DNA of 8,367 nt from Deltaproteobacteria bacterium. GTDB taxonomy: Bacteria; Desulfobacterota; DSM-4660; Desulfatiglandales; HGW-15. Positions within the stretch are counted from its first letter, which is position 1, and every line of letters starts with the position of its first letter. The notes beneath the pieces were generated by a model that did not search any database, was not told the origin of the DNA, and saw only the letters and a list, made by a program, of their open reading frames with translations. The stretch is from assembly GCA_016929815.1 (NCBI GenBank), contig JAFGIC010000186.1, positions 1 through 8,367 on the forward strand, read 5' to 3'. The position numbers and the translations under genes are program-made. Below, piece by piece: positions 1 to 6,659 of this stretch.

Positions 1-1
1 C

Positions 2-337
2 ACCTATTACCTTGAGGACAATAATCTGAGGAGATCAACAATCAATAAAGATACCGGAGACCCCATGCCTCAAACAATAGCCAAAGATATTGAGGCGCTC
101 AATTTTGTCTATCTCGACGCAGACGGTTCAGTGATAGCCGACCCGGTTACAGATATTGATGACATTGCGTCAGTCCAGATAGCCATAGTGGCAAGAAGCG
201 AAAGGCCTGATCCCAAGTATTCCGGTAGTCAGACATTTTTAAATATGCAAGGCGACACCATTGGAACGTTTACAGATCATTACCGCCGTGAGCTTCTGAC
301 CGCCCAGGTGAAGTGCAGGAATATCGGCCTTGAATAA
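2..337 (+). CDS. pilW: PilW minor pilin, C-terminal part (first copy; 5' end outside window)
   Basis: This is the C-terminal 111 residues of a PilW-type minor pilin, a subunit of the type IV pilus tip/priming complex in the inner membrane and periplasm. The frame is open from the first base of the window, so the ATG at position 65 is internal and the N-terminal prepilin signal lies upstream. The identification comes from colinear similarity to the complete PilW at 7283-8011: both have a TY..DxxLRR segment, a SVQIAI.ARSE.PDPKY block and a near-identical C-terminus (RRELLTAQ.KCRN.GL). It keeps the C-terminal Cys of that protein but has Tyr where the other has its first Cys. The pilV start follows after 22 nt, so the two are co-transcribed. 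Confidence in the family is high; the protein's full length cannot be seen. Confidence 0.9.
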   Translation, partial: TYYLEDNNLRRSTINKDTGDPMPQTIAKDIEALNFVYLDADGSVIADPVTDIDDIASVQIAIVARSERPDPKYSGSQTFLNMQGDTIGTFTDHYRRELLTAQVKCRNIGLE

Positions 338-689
338 CATGTAATGAAGAGGGGAAGAAATGGAAAAGATAAAAGCCAATCAGGGTTTCACATTGCTGGA
401 GGTGATTTTTGCCGTCTCTATACTCACGGTAGGCATTCTGGCCGTTGCCGCCATGCAGGCCTCTTCCATCAGGGGCAATGCCTTTGCCTGGGGGACATCC
501 GAGGCAACAAACATAGCCATGGCCCAGATAGAAAACCTGATGGACCTGCCGTATAATGACGATCTTCTTGAGGACTTGGACGAAGTAAGCCACAGTGGCG
601 GTAGTGTAGGCAATTACGATATCAGCTGGACCGTGGAGGATGATGCCATTATTGATCAGACGAAAACGGTTGATGTAACCGTAGCATGG
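284..689 (+). repeat. Duplicated pilW-end/pilV segment, copy A
   Basis: This stretch is duplicated at 7958-8367, about 7674 nt downstream. It starts with a 24-bp identical run (CGCCGTGAGC onward) near the end of pilW, continues through a spacer that matches apart from a one-base indel and small changes, and covers pilV to residue 110. A more divergent patch lies at about 555-605. Both copies are in the same direction, so they are a tandem duplication of the pilW-pilV part of the cluster. Confidence 0.85.
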
Positions 690-749
690 ACCGACCATGG
701 CGCGAGCAGAAATGTCGTAATGTCCTTTGTTATCGGGCATGTGATCTAG
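360..749 (+). CDS. pilV: PilV-type minor pilin (first copy)
   Basis: A 129-residue prepilin-like protein. The short basic leader MEKIKANQG is followed by FTLLE, giving the type III signal: predicted PilD cleavage after Gly9, N-methylated Phe at +1, and Glu at +5. Next comes the hydrophobic helix (about residues 10-32) that anchors the subunit in the membrane and later packs into the pilus core. The stretch with EATNIAMAQIE and LMDLPY is typical of PilV-type pilins. The start is set by a purine-rich ribosome site (GAGGGGAAG) just upstream and by the leader length. It lies 22 nt after pilW and 19 nt before pilX. The protein is near-identical over its first 65 residues to the partial copy at 8035. 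Inferred role: part of the minor-pilin complex that primes assembly and carries PilY1. The globular part is short for a PilV. Confidence 0.92.
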   Translation: MEKIKANQGFTLLEVIFAVSILTVGILAVAAMQASSIRGNAFAWGTSEATNIAMAQIENLMDLPYNDDLLEDLDEVSHSGGSVGNYDISWTVEDDAIIDQTKTVDVTVAWTDHGASRNVVMSFVIGHVI

Positions 750-768
750 TAATAAGCGAGGCAATAAA

Positions 769-1353
769 ATGATACTATTTTGTTCAAAAGATAATTCAGG
801 CGAACAGGGGTCTGTGATGGTAGTGGCCCTTGTAATACTGGTGCTACTTACCATAATAGGCATATCCGCCACTACTACAACCAATATTGAAACCCAGATA
901 GCAGGCAATGAAAAAGTCCAGAAGATCGCGTTTTACACCGCGGACAGCGGGGTGCCGACAAGCGCCAAGCTGATTTCCGCCATCATTGACAGCCAGACAC
1001 AGCCGACCTTAGCTGACGTCGAATACGCGGAGGTAGGAGGCGTCACGGATCCCCTGCTCAGGCAGATCATGGGGTATGATCCATATGATGGCGGAGACCC
1101 TCGTGATGATGTTACCTTTACATTCGGCAGCAATACCACAGCAAGCGCCGATATCGAACGGACAGGCACCGAGATCCTGGCCGGTGGCGGAGTTGAATTC
1201 GGTTCAGGGGCTGAAGGCGTCGGAGGCGGCGCCGCCGGGGGCGGGGTGGCGATCTTTTATGATATCGATTCTTTAGGGGAAGGCCCTTCTAATTCCCAGT
1301 CAAACATAGTCGCCGGTTACAGGAAGGTGGTCGGCGTTGCAGGAGGTCTATAA
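769..1353 (+). CDS. pilX: PilX-type minor pilin (PilX_N family)
   Basis: A 194-residue prepilin-like protein. After a leader ending EQG (residues 12-14) comes SVMVVALVILVLLTIIG, the pattern of the PilX N-terminal domain. If cleaved after Gly14, position +5 is Val19 rather than the usual Glu, as in GspK-like tip pseudopilins that lack this residue. The following segment (TNIETQIAGNEK, then AFYTADSG) also fits PilX. Near the C-terminus, residues 139-159 are glycine-rich (GAEG, GGG repeats), followed by VAIFYDIDS, a layout I associate with environmental PilX proteins. A GCGAGG sequence upstream serves as a weak ribosome site. The stop codon overlaps the pilY1 start (TAATG), so translation is probably coupled. 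Inferred role: the most distal minor pilin, contacting PilY1. Confidence 0.87.
   Translation: MILFCSKDNSGEQGSVMVVALVILVLLTIIGISATTTTNIETQIAGNEKVQKIAFYTADSGVPTSAKLISAIIDSQTQPTLADVEYAEVGGVTDPLLRQIMGYDPYDGGDPRDDVTFTFGSNTTASADIERTGTEILAGGGVEFGSGAEGVGGGAAGGGVAIFYDIDSLGEGPSNSQSNIVAGYRKVVGVAGGL
1341..1347 (+). promoter_or_regulatory. Strong Shine-Dalgarno for pilY1 inside the end of pilX
   Basis: AGGAGGT lies 5 nt before the pilY1 ATG and within the last codons of pilX (the Ala-Gly-Gly-Leu end). It is the closest match to the anti-Shine-Dalgarno sequence among the genes here. With the 1-nt TAATG overlap it fixes the pilY1 start and points to coupled translation of PilX and PilY1. Confidence 0.8.
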
Positions 1354-4300
1354 TGAGAAAATTCAGCCTAATAATATTCTTTTTTGTTTTAATGATCAAT
1401 TTCATGCCGGGCGGGAAAGGCCTGTGCGATGAACCAACAATGAGCACATACACATCCTATCCCATATTCCAGACCACTGCCGTGCCTCCAAATATTATGA
1501 TAATGCTGGATAACTCAGGGAGCATGAATTTTGCGGCCTATGGGAAAGATCCGCAGTATGGCGGTGGCCTTGTCACCGATGACAGCTATGGAGGAGAGGG
1601 ATACAGCACCGCCAACAGGACTACAATACAGAAGACCGTCAGCCTTTCCTCTGATGATGCGCAGGAATTGATAACCGAGGTATCAAGCGGGGGAACAACG
1701 ACGAGTATTACTATCGATGGCGCCACTGTGGATATAGGTCGCAGGACCACGACTACTGGTCGATGGCCCAATAGGATAACTACCACATATACCTATACAA
1801 CCGGCCTGCGGTTTACGGGGCTGGATATCCCCCAGGGCGTGAACATTACCAATGCATATATTAAATTCAGGGCCTATGGCGGGCCCTATTCCAATGCCGC
1901 CTCCATGACAATTAAAGGCCTTGTTGACAATACCGATGATAATCCTGATACATTTACAGCCGTCAATGGCGATATCTCCGGCAGGTCAACAACCGTTGCG
2001 TCGGTTTCATGGCCCTTAGATAGTTCATGGTCAAGTGGAAATTATTATAACAGCCCCGACTTGAGTGATATTGTCCAGGAGTTTGTAAACGATACGGATT
2101 GGGGGGGAACCACCTCGGAAAAGACCTTAGCGTTTAAGATAACATGGGATTCGGGCTCCTACAGGCGCGCCTATTCCTATGATACCAGCACAAACTCAGC
2201 TCCTACCCTATACGTGGAATATGAGGAAGCGGCTGAAACCACAGTAGTTGCGGAGAGGTATTACGGCTACTTCAATCCTGAATATTTTTATACCTACAAT
2301 ACCACGGACTCCTTAAACAGGTTTGAACACGCGTATAAGAAGGTAAGCTATTCCAACGGTGTCTGGACCGTAATAAGACTAAGCGACAGCGCCACGACAA
2401 CGCTGGACAGCGCTGCAATTGAATCAGGTGGGTTATGGGACGGCAACTGGATGAACTGGTTGTGCATGAGGAGGATCGATGTCTTGAAAAAGGTCCTTAT
2501 AGGGGGAAAGGCCTCGGAAGATACTGATCATGCCATTATAGTCTCCGGTGAAGACCCGGCACAGACAACCAGGTATTATCAAAAGGAATTTTCCGCCGGG
2601 ACAACCGGTGTATCACCCTATCCTGATAATACCTATTTTGGCGTCAGGGGGGGCTATCTGTATCTGAACACATCCAATCCAACAGCTGCACTTCCAACCG
2701 GTACTAGTTGGGATAGTTATACAAAATTCAAGCTGGACATCCTTAAGCAGCCTGACTACGACACTACTGAGTTTGAATATGGCGAGCTTGTAGGTATCCT
2801 TCAGAGGATAGGGGACAAGGCCAGGTGGGGGAACATAATGTTTAATTCCAATACCTCATATAACGGCGGAGAGGTCCTCAACCGGGTGGGTACGAATATA
2901 TCAACCGTAGTGCAGAGCCTTTCCGATGAAGTGGGCAGCACTTCGACACCCCTGGCTGAAACATTTTATACCGGTGTGCGCCATTTCATGCAGCAGGGCG
3001 TTGAGTCCGGCGCGAGCAATTATGAAAGCGGATGCACCCTTTATTCATCGAGCAGCCATCAGTATGATCCCTATTATCTTCATAACACGGATGGGACCTA
3101 TACGGAGGTTGCCTGCGCGAAATCCTATTTCCTGCTTTTGACCGACGGGGCATCCACAAGCGATTTAAGCGTGCCTTCATATCTCCAGGACTATGACGGG
3201 GATGGAAACGATTCGACATTTTATTCCGGCAGCGGAAGCGATTATCTGGATGACATTGCCTATTACGCCCACATAAATGACCTTAGAAGCCCTACACTCG
3301 GAAAGAGCGATCTCGAAGGCATTCAGAACCTGACTGTGTACGCGGTCCTGGCCTTTGATGATGATGAGAACGCTGTAAGCCTTTTAAAAGACACCGCAAT
3401 AAATGGCGGATTTATTGATAAAAATGCTACCGAGGAGACGGGTTATATGCCTAAGCCTGATCTTGTATCGGAATGGGATGAGGATAATGACGGAGTCCCT
3501 GACACATTCTATAAAGCTGCAGACGGCTATGTCCTTGAGACGGAACTGCTTTCAGCTATCAACGATATCCTTAAGAGGGCAGCCTCTGGTACTGCCGTGT
3601 CGGTGCTTGCAACCTCCAGCGAGGGTGAGGGCAACCTGATCCAGGCATATTTCAAACCAGTCATTCCCAGCGGCCTGGATGAGATCACCTGGGGAGGTTT
3701 TATCCAGTCTCTGTGGGTGGATGCCATGGGAAATCTCAGGGAGGATACAAATCAGAATCAAACCCTTGATGTGTCTGAAGACAATATAATAAGCTATTTT
3801 ACAGATGATGCAACCGGCGATACAAAGGTGAACCTGTGGTATGTGAGCGAAGATGTGCCTTATCCCGATATAACTGTGGAAAGTATCGATGAGGAGCTGG
3901 AGATCGACGATATTACCCCCATCTGGGAAGGGGCAAGGCAGTTGTCGGAGCGAAATCCCGATAATAGAGATATATTTACCTATCTGGACACGGACGATGA
4001 CGATGTTGTTGATGAAGGGGAGATTACTGATTTTTCCATTGCCTATTCATCCAGTATAATGCCCTATCTGGGGGTAAAGGATTCATCCTGGAGCGAGATC
4101 GGGTCCGATGAAGACCTACGTGCACAGAACATTGTCAATTATATAAGAGGCACGGATATAACAGAGTTCAGGACAAGAACCCTTGACAACAAGGTCTGGA
4201 AACTGGGGGATATTATTCATTCAACGCCTGTCTCCGTTTCAAAACCCATGGATAACTACCATATTATATACGGTGATGAATATTATGGAACCTATTATAA

Positions 4301-5984
4301 AAACAATCTGAACAGGGAAACGGTCATCTATGTGGGGGCTAATGACGGGATGCTTCATGCATTTACATCGGGCGTGTATGATCCCGATACAAAGAAGTAT
4401 GAAATGCCTGACGGTGCCACTGAGACATTCGGTGATGAACTCTGGGCCTATATACCCCAGGCACTTCTTCCTCATCTAAAGTGGCTGGCTGACCCTGATT
4501 ATACTCATGTCTTTTATGTTGACCTGAAGCCCAAGGTGTTTGACGCCAGGATAGACACTGATGATAATGGCATACCCGATACATGGAAGACCCTCCTTCT
4601 CCTTGGCCTGAATCTTGGCGGCAAGGCGATCTCTGCGACAGGTGATTTTGATTATGACAGCGGAACTAGCGACACGACAAGGACATTTTCTTCCTCCTAT
4701 ACGCTCCTTGACATTACCGATCCTAGGGACCCGGATGTATTGTGGGAGAGATCCTATGACGATCTGGAACTGACTACATCGTTCCCCGCAGTTATAAAGG
4801 TTGGCCTAGGTGTTGAAGAAAAATGGTTTGCAGTCTTCGGTTCCGGTCCGAGCGAATATGACGGCACAAGCACAAAGAGCGGCCATGTATTTGTCGTGGA
4901 CCTGTCAACAGGGGAACCATACCAGTCTTCTTCAGGAGTGGATTGGCTTTTTGCGACATCAGAGATCAACGCATTTATGAACTCGCCCGTATCCGTTGAT
5001 GTGGGCCTGGATTATAATGTTGACGCCGTATATTTCGGAGAGGCATATTATGATTCTAGTGAAACAGTGCCCTGGCGCGGGAAGCTGTACAAGATGGTCA
5101 TTCCATGGGTTGATTCCGGAGGGGACTATGACGGGGATAATACTAGTCATAATTACGCCAATTATTCGAATAATCCTCTGGCATCGGGCATGAACCAGGC
5201 ATGGCAGCTTGTCCCCCTGCTGGATGCCACACGGCCGATCACTTCATCGGTTTCACTCAGTATGGACACCTTTGATAATGTGTGGATTTTTGTGGGATCA
5301 GGGCGTTATTTCAGCCTGGATGATAAGACCAATATTGATCAGCAGTATATGTTCGGTGTTAAAGATCCCTTTTATAATGTAAACCAGGCGAGTTACTACC
5401 ATGATTATACGGTTTATAAGGAACTCTTAATGTCTGACCTCCTGGATTCGGACCCCTATCTGGTCCTGAGCGATGGGACCGTATATCTGGACCTCGATGG
5501 AGATGGGCTTCTGGATTATAGCGAGTTTACCGCCTCGCCCTATGGGAACTGGTATGATCTTCTCGCTGCCGCCCGCGCAGAGGACGGCTGGATAAGGAGC
5601 CTTACCATAACCGGAGAGCGTATTACCACCAAGTTTACAATACTGGGCGGTATTGTATTCACGCCTTCATATGTGCCTAATGCCGACATCTGCGGTTATG
5701 GGGGCAACAGCTATCTCTATGGCCAGTATTATGAGACAGGGACAGCTTATTATAAAGCAGGACTGGAGACCTATGAATTAGTTTCAGGCGAAGAGGTGGT
5801 GGCAACGCAGATGCTGGATAAGACAGGCCTTGGTTTGGGGATGGCCTCCAGTGTGGGCGTTCATGTAGGCTCGGAGGAGGGGGCAAAAGGCTTTATCCAG
5901 ACAAGCTCTGGTACTATTGTTGAACAGGAGCTTGAAACAGCGTTTAATGTGAAAAGCGGACTTAGATCCTGGATGGAGAAATAA
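1353..5984 (+). CDS. pilY1: PilY1-type pilus tip-associated adhesin with vWA and C-terminal beta-propeller
   Basis: A 1543-residue exported protein, longer than the roughly 1160-residue Pseudomonas PilY1. Residues 1-25 are a signal peptide (Arg-Lys, then a Phe/Ile/Leu core); Cys25 is not in a lipobox. A von Willebrand A domain follows, with MIDAS motif DxSxS at D53-S55-S57, TPLAE at 532-536 and LLTDG at 595-599. It is split by an insert at about 93-290. YYGYFNPE and the NWMNWLCMRRIDVLKK block (about 366-381) match delta-type PilY1 proteins. The C-terminal PilY1 beta-propeller runs from about 948 (WKLGDIIHSTPV), with IYVGANDGMLHAF near 992 and FVGSGRYFS near 1313. Calcium-loop-like motifs start at D613, D709, D798, D879, D1068 and D1380. 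Known role of the family: tip adhesin and mechanosensor that promotes pilus extension and needs the minor pilins for export. It has no stop or frameshift and ends in RSWMEK, close to family C-termini. Confidence 0.95.
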   Translation: MRKFSLIIFFFVLMINFMPGGKGLCDEPTMSTYTSYPIFQTTAVPPNIMIMLDNSGSMNFAAYGKDPQYGGGLVTDDSYGGEGYSTANRTTIQKTVSLSSDDAQELITEVSSGGTTTSITIDGATVDIGRRTTTTGRWPNRITTTYTYTTGLRFTGLDIPQGVNITNAYIKFRAYGGPYSNAASMTIKGLVDNTDDNPDTFTAVNGDISGRSTTVASVSWPLDSSWSSGNYYNSPDLSDIVQEFVNDTDWGGTTSEKTLAFKITWDSGSYRRAYSYDTSTNSAPTLYVEYEEAAETTVVAERYYGYFNPEYFYTYNTTDSLNRFEHAYKKVSYSNGVWTVIRLSDSATTTLDSAAIESGGLWDGNWMNWLCMRRIDVLKKVLIGGKASEDTDHAIIVSGEDPAQTTRYYQKEFSAGTTGVSPYPDNTYFGVRGGYLYLNTSNPTAALPTGTSWDSYTKFKLDILKQPDYDTTEFEYGELVGILQRIGDKARWGNIMFNSNTSYNGGEVLNRVGTNISTVVQSLSDEVGSTSTPLAETFYTGVRHFMQQGVESGASNYESGCTLYSSSSHQYDPYYLHNTDGTYTEVACAKSYFLLLTDGASTSDLSVPSYLQDYDGDGNDSTFYSGSGSDYLDDIAYYAHINDLRSPTLGKSDLEGIQNLTVYAVLAFDDDENAVSLLKDTAINGGFIDKNATEETGYMPKPDLVSEWDEDNDGVPDTFYKAADGYVLETELLSAINDILKRAASGTAVSVLATSSEGEGNLIQAYFKPVIPSGLDEITWGGFIQSLWVDAMGNLREDTNQNQTLDVSEDNIISYFTDDATGDTKVNLWYVSEDVPYPDITVESIDEELEIDDITPIWEGARQLSERNPDNRDIFTYLDTDDDDVVDEGEITDFSIAYSSSIMPYLGVKDSSWSEIGSDEDLRAQNIVNYIRGTDITEFRTRTLDNKVWKLGDIIHSTPVSVSKPMDNYHIIYGDEYYGTYYKNNLNRETVIYVGANDGMLHAFTSGVYDPDTKKYEMPDGATETFGDELWAYIPQALLPHLKWLADPDYTHVFYVDLKPKVFDARIDTDDNGIPDTWKTLLLLGLNLGGKAISATGDFDYDSGTSDTTRTFSSSYTLLDITDPRDPDVLWERSYDDLELTTSFPAVIKVGLGVEEKWFAVFGSGPSEYDGTSTKSGHVFVVDLSTGEPYQSSSGVDWLFATSEINAFMNSPVSVDVGLDYNVDAVYFGEAYYDSSETVPWRGKLYKMVIPWVDSGGDYDGDNTSHNYANYSNNPLASGMNQAWQLVPLLDATRPITSSVSLSMDTFDNVWIFVGSGRYFSLDDKTNIDQQYMFGVKDPFYNVNQASYYHDYTVYKELLMSDLLDSDPYLVLSDGTVYLDLDGDGLLDYSEFTASPYGNWYDLLAAARAEDGWIRSLTITGERITTKFTILGGIVFTPSYVPNADICGYGGNSYLYGQYYETGTAYYKAGLETYELVSGEEVVATQMLDKTGLGLGMASSVGVHVGSEEGAKGFIQTSSGTIVEQELETAFNVKSGLRSWMEK
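1629..2222 (+). other. Inserted beta-sandwich-like (CBM96/DNRLRE-type) module within the PilY1 vWA domain
   Basis: Residues about 93-290 of PilY1 interrupt the vWA domain between the MIDAS motif (53-57) and YYGYFNPE. The segment opens with a TVSLSSDDAQE motif, then has GLRFTGLDIPQGVNITNAYI (about 151-170), an ITIDG-type strand, a WSSG.YNSPDLSDIVQEFVN segment and a closing SAPTLYVEYEE strand. This order resembles the DNRLRE/CBM96-like beta-sandwich modules of secreted bacterial proteins, where GLRF..v.IPqGA.I..AyI and PdLs.iVqe are recurrent. The fragment is rich in Thr, Ser and Tyr and poor in Cys. Family assignment is from memory of the motif pattern and needs a profile search; the boundaries are approximate. 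A carbohydrate or surface-binding role is inference. Confidence 0.6.
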
Positions 5985-6001
5985 CAGGAAGGAGAAATGA
6001 T

Positions 6002-6355
6002 ATGAAAACAACAGGAATAAACATTAAAAAATTATTTTACCTCTTGACGGCAACAGTGCTTATCTTTCTCGCAGTTGCGGCCCCCTCCTATGGAGGAGGG
6101 AAAACACTTGGGGACGCCGGGAGGACAGGATATGACGAGGTCAGGTATAGGGGGGACAATTACCTGACGACCGATTACGGCAAGTTTATTGTCTCGGAAG
6201 ACGCTGAGATCTATAACCAGGATGCGGAAAAGATAAAGTTTACAGATATCAAGAAGTCCTTTATGGCCGACATACAATATGTTCGCACGAAAGGGCAACT
6301 CATGGCCCTGGAGATAATTGTAAAAATCAAAAAAGAAGAAGAATTGCCCGAATAG
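6002..6355 (+). CDS. Small exported protein downstream of pilY1 (PilY2-like position, possible DUF5666-like fold)
   Basis: A 117-residue protein. Basic residues (Lys9, Lys10) precede a hydrophobic stretch (about 11-27) ending AVAAPSYG, so it is probably exported, with cleavage near residues 26-31. The mature part is about 88 residues: a glycine-rich start, then GKFIVSEDAEIYNQDAEKIK and a run alternating strands and turns (FTDIKKSF, ADIQYVR, GQLMALEIIVKIK). That pattern resembles the small beta-barrel DUF5666-type domain (a value, a named residue state, then D.K.G...V.). The end is charged (KKEEELPE). A GGAAGGAG ribosome site lies 7-8 nt upstream; the ATG at 5997 is not used because it meets a stop after two codons. 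It starts 17 nt after pilY1 and is the last gene of the operon, the position of pilY2 in Pseudomonas, but I see no clear sequence match to PilY2. The function is unknown. Confidence 0.8.
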   Translation: MKTTGINIKKLFYLLTATVLIFLAVAAPSYGGGKTLGDAGRTGYDEVRYRGDNYLTTDYGKFIVSEDAEIYNQDAEKIKFTDIKKSFMADIQYVRTKGQLMALEIIVKIKKEEELPE

Positions 6356-6425
6356 GACGCAATAACTCCATGCAAGGAGAAAAACCTTGATTATATAACC
6401 CATTGAATTATAGTAAACCTTTACC

Positions 6426-6462
6426 AGGGGACAGTGTATTTTACAAATGCTGTCCCCTTTTT
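6426..6462 (+). terminator. Rho-independent terminator after the first operon
   Basis: A perfect 9-bp stem, AGGGGACAG (6426-6434) pairing with CTGTCCCCT (6450-6458), encloses a 15-nt loop and runs into a T tract (6458-6462). It lies 71 nt after the last stop codon of the pilW-to-6355 operon and before the next promoter, so it would separate the two transcription units. The GGGGACA core also resembles dispersed repeats linked to IS200-like (RAYT) transposases, so the terminator may derive from such an element. Confidence 0.75.
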
Positions 6463-6522
6463 ATGCTATATAGCGCCAGCCTGTCTTTAGCCTATCATAA
6501 AATCTAACAGCACAATAAATTT

Positions 6523-6538
6523 TGCACCAATGCACAAA
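6523..6538 (+). repeat. Tandem 8-bp direct repeat, possible activator site
   Basis: TGCACCAA followed immediately by TGCACAAA, two 8-nt units differing at one base. They lie about 85-100 nt upstream of the transcription start predicted from the sigma-54 promoter, a usual distance for an enhancer-binding activator such as PilR. A binding role is inference; an 8-bp match can arise by chance. Confidence 0.3.
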
Positions 6539-6567
6539 TTAGGGGACATCAACAGGAAATGAATTTG

Positions 6568-6580
6568 TAACAGGCTGTTA
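6568..6580. repeat. 13-bp inverted repeat between upstream region and sigma-54 promoter
   Basis: TAACAG-G-CTGTTA is a perfect inverted repeat of 6-bp arms around one G, ending 16 nt before the -24 element. Half-site TAACAG also occurs at 6505-6510 and a related AACAGG at 6551-6556. It could be an operator or activator site; no known regulator is recognised. Confidence 0.35.
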
Positions 6581-6596
6581 TTTCGATATATTTTTC

Positions 6597-6611
6597 TGGC
6601 ACGAGTCTTGC
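6597..6611 (+). promoter_or_regulatory. Sigma-54 (RpoN) promoter for the fimT-pilW-pilV operon
   Basis: TGGCACGAGTCTTGC fits the sigma-54 consensus TGGCACG-N4-TTGC with no mismatch. The invariant GG (6598-6599) and GC (6610-6611) have the required spacing. The predicted start of transcription is near 6623, leaving a leader of about 37 nt before the ATG at 6660. Sigma-54 with the PilS/PilR two-component system drives pilin genes in Pseudomonas and Geobacter, so the same control is likely here. Transcription would need an enhancer-binding ATPase acting from upstream. Confidence 0.88.
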
Positions 6612-6659
6612 CTTTCAGGCAATACGGTTTATAAATTACCACCTTTAGAAGGGAGTGCC

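Larger units (their letters stand above)
6356..6659. other. Intergenic region between the two minor-pilin operons
   Basis: About 304 nt with no supported gene. In order it holds a weak CAAGG/CCTTG hairpin (6373-6389), the terminator of the upstream operon (6426-6462), a second GGGGACA half-element (6541-6547), a TGCAC direct repeat (6523-6538), an inverted repeat (6568-6580) and a sigma-54 promoter (6597-6611) leading to the fimT-like gene. It is AT-rich compared with the genes around it. Confidence 0.8.

Noticed and set aside
65..337. Complete 90-residue gene starting at the ATG at 65
   Set aside because: The frame is open upstream to the window edge and aligns with internal PilW sequence on both sides of that Met, so it is an internal codon of a truncated gene.
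344..556. 70-residue frame starting in the pilW-pilV spacer
   Set aside because: It overlaps pilV in another frame, has low-complexity Gly/His/Arg content and lacks any pilin signal.
270..908. Long open reading frame on the - strand over pilV (and a similar one at 7921-8337)
   Set aside because: Both are open because they lie opposite the two related pilV copies and share their codon pattern. There is no ribosome site or domain, and the sense frame clearly encodes a pilin.
1183..1245. Glycine-rich GC-rich stretch in PilX as a foreign insertion or low-complexity repeat
   Set aside because: GAEG and GGG-rich turns before VAIFYDIDS are, as I recall, a normal feature of PilX proteins in such bacteria. 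The frame is uninterrupted.
1378..1429. Lipoprotein signal at the PilY1 Cys25
   Set aside because: The residues before Cys25 (Gly-Lys-Gly-Leu) do not fit a lipobox, which needs a small residue at -1, so an ordinary signal peptide is more likely.
6149..6157. Arg-Gly-Asp (residues 50-52) in the small exported protein as an integrin-binding motif
   Set aside because: A tripeptide is expected by chance, and the genome context gives no sign of a host-associated organism. The PilY1 here has no RGD.
6373..6389. CAAGG/CCTTG hairpin with an A-rich loop
   Set aside because: The stem is only 5 bp and is not followed by a T tract. The stronger terminator lies at 6426-6462.
6387..6414. Sigma-70-like boxes TTGATT-16-TATAGT
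   Set aside because: A transcript from here would begin around 6421 and run straight into the terminator hairpin; the region is AT-rich so such matches are expected by chance.
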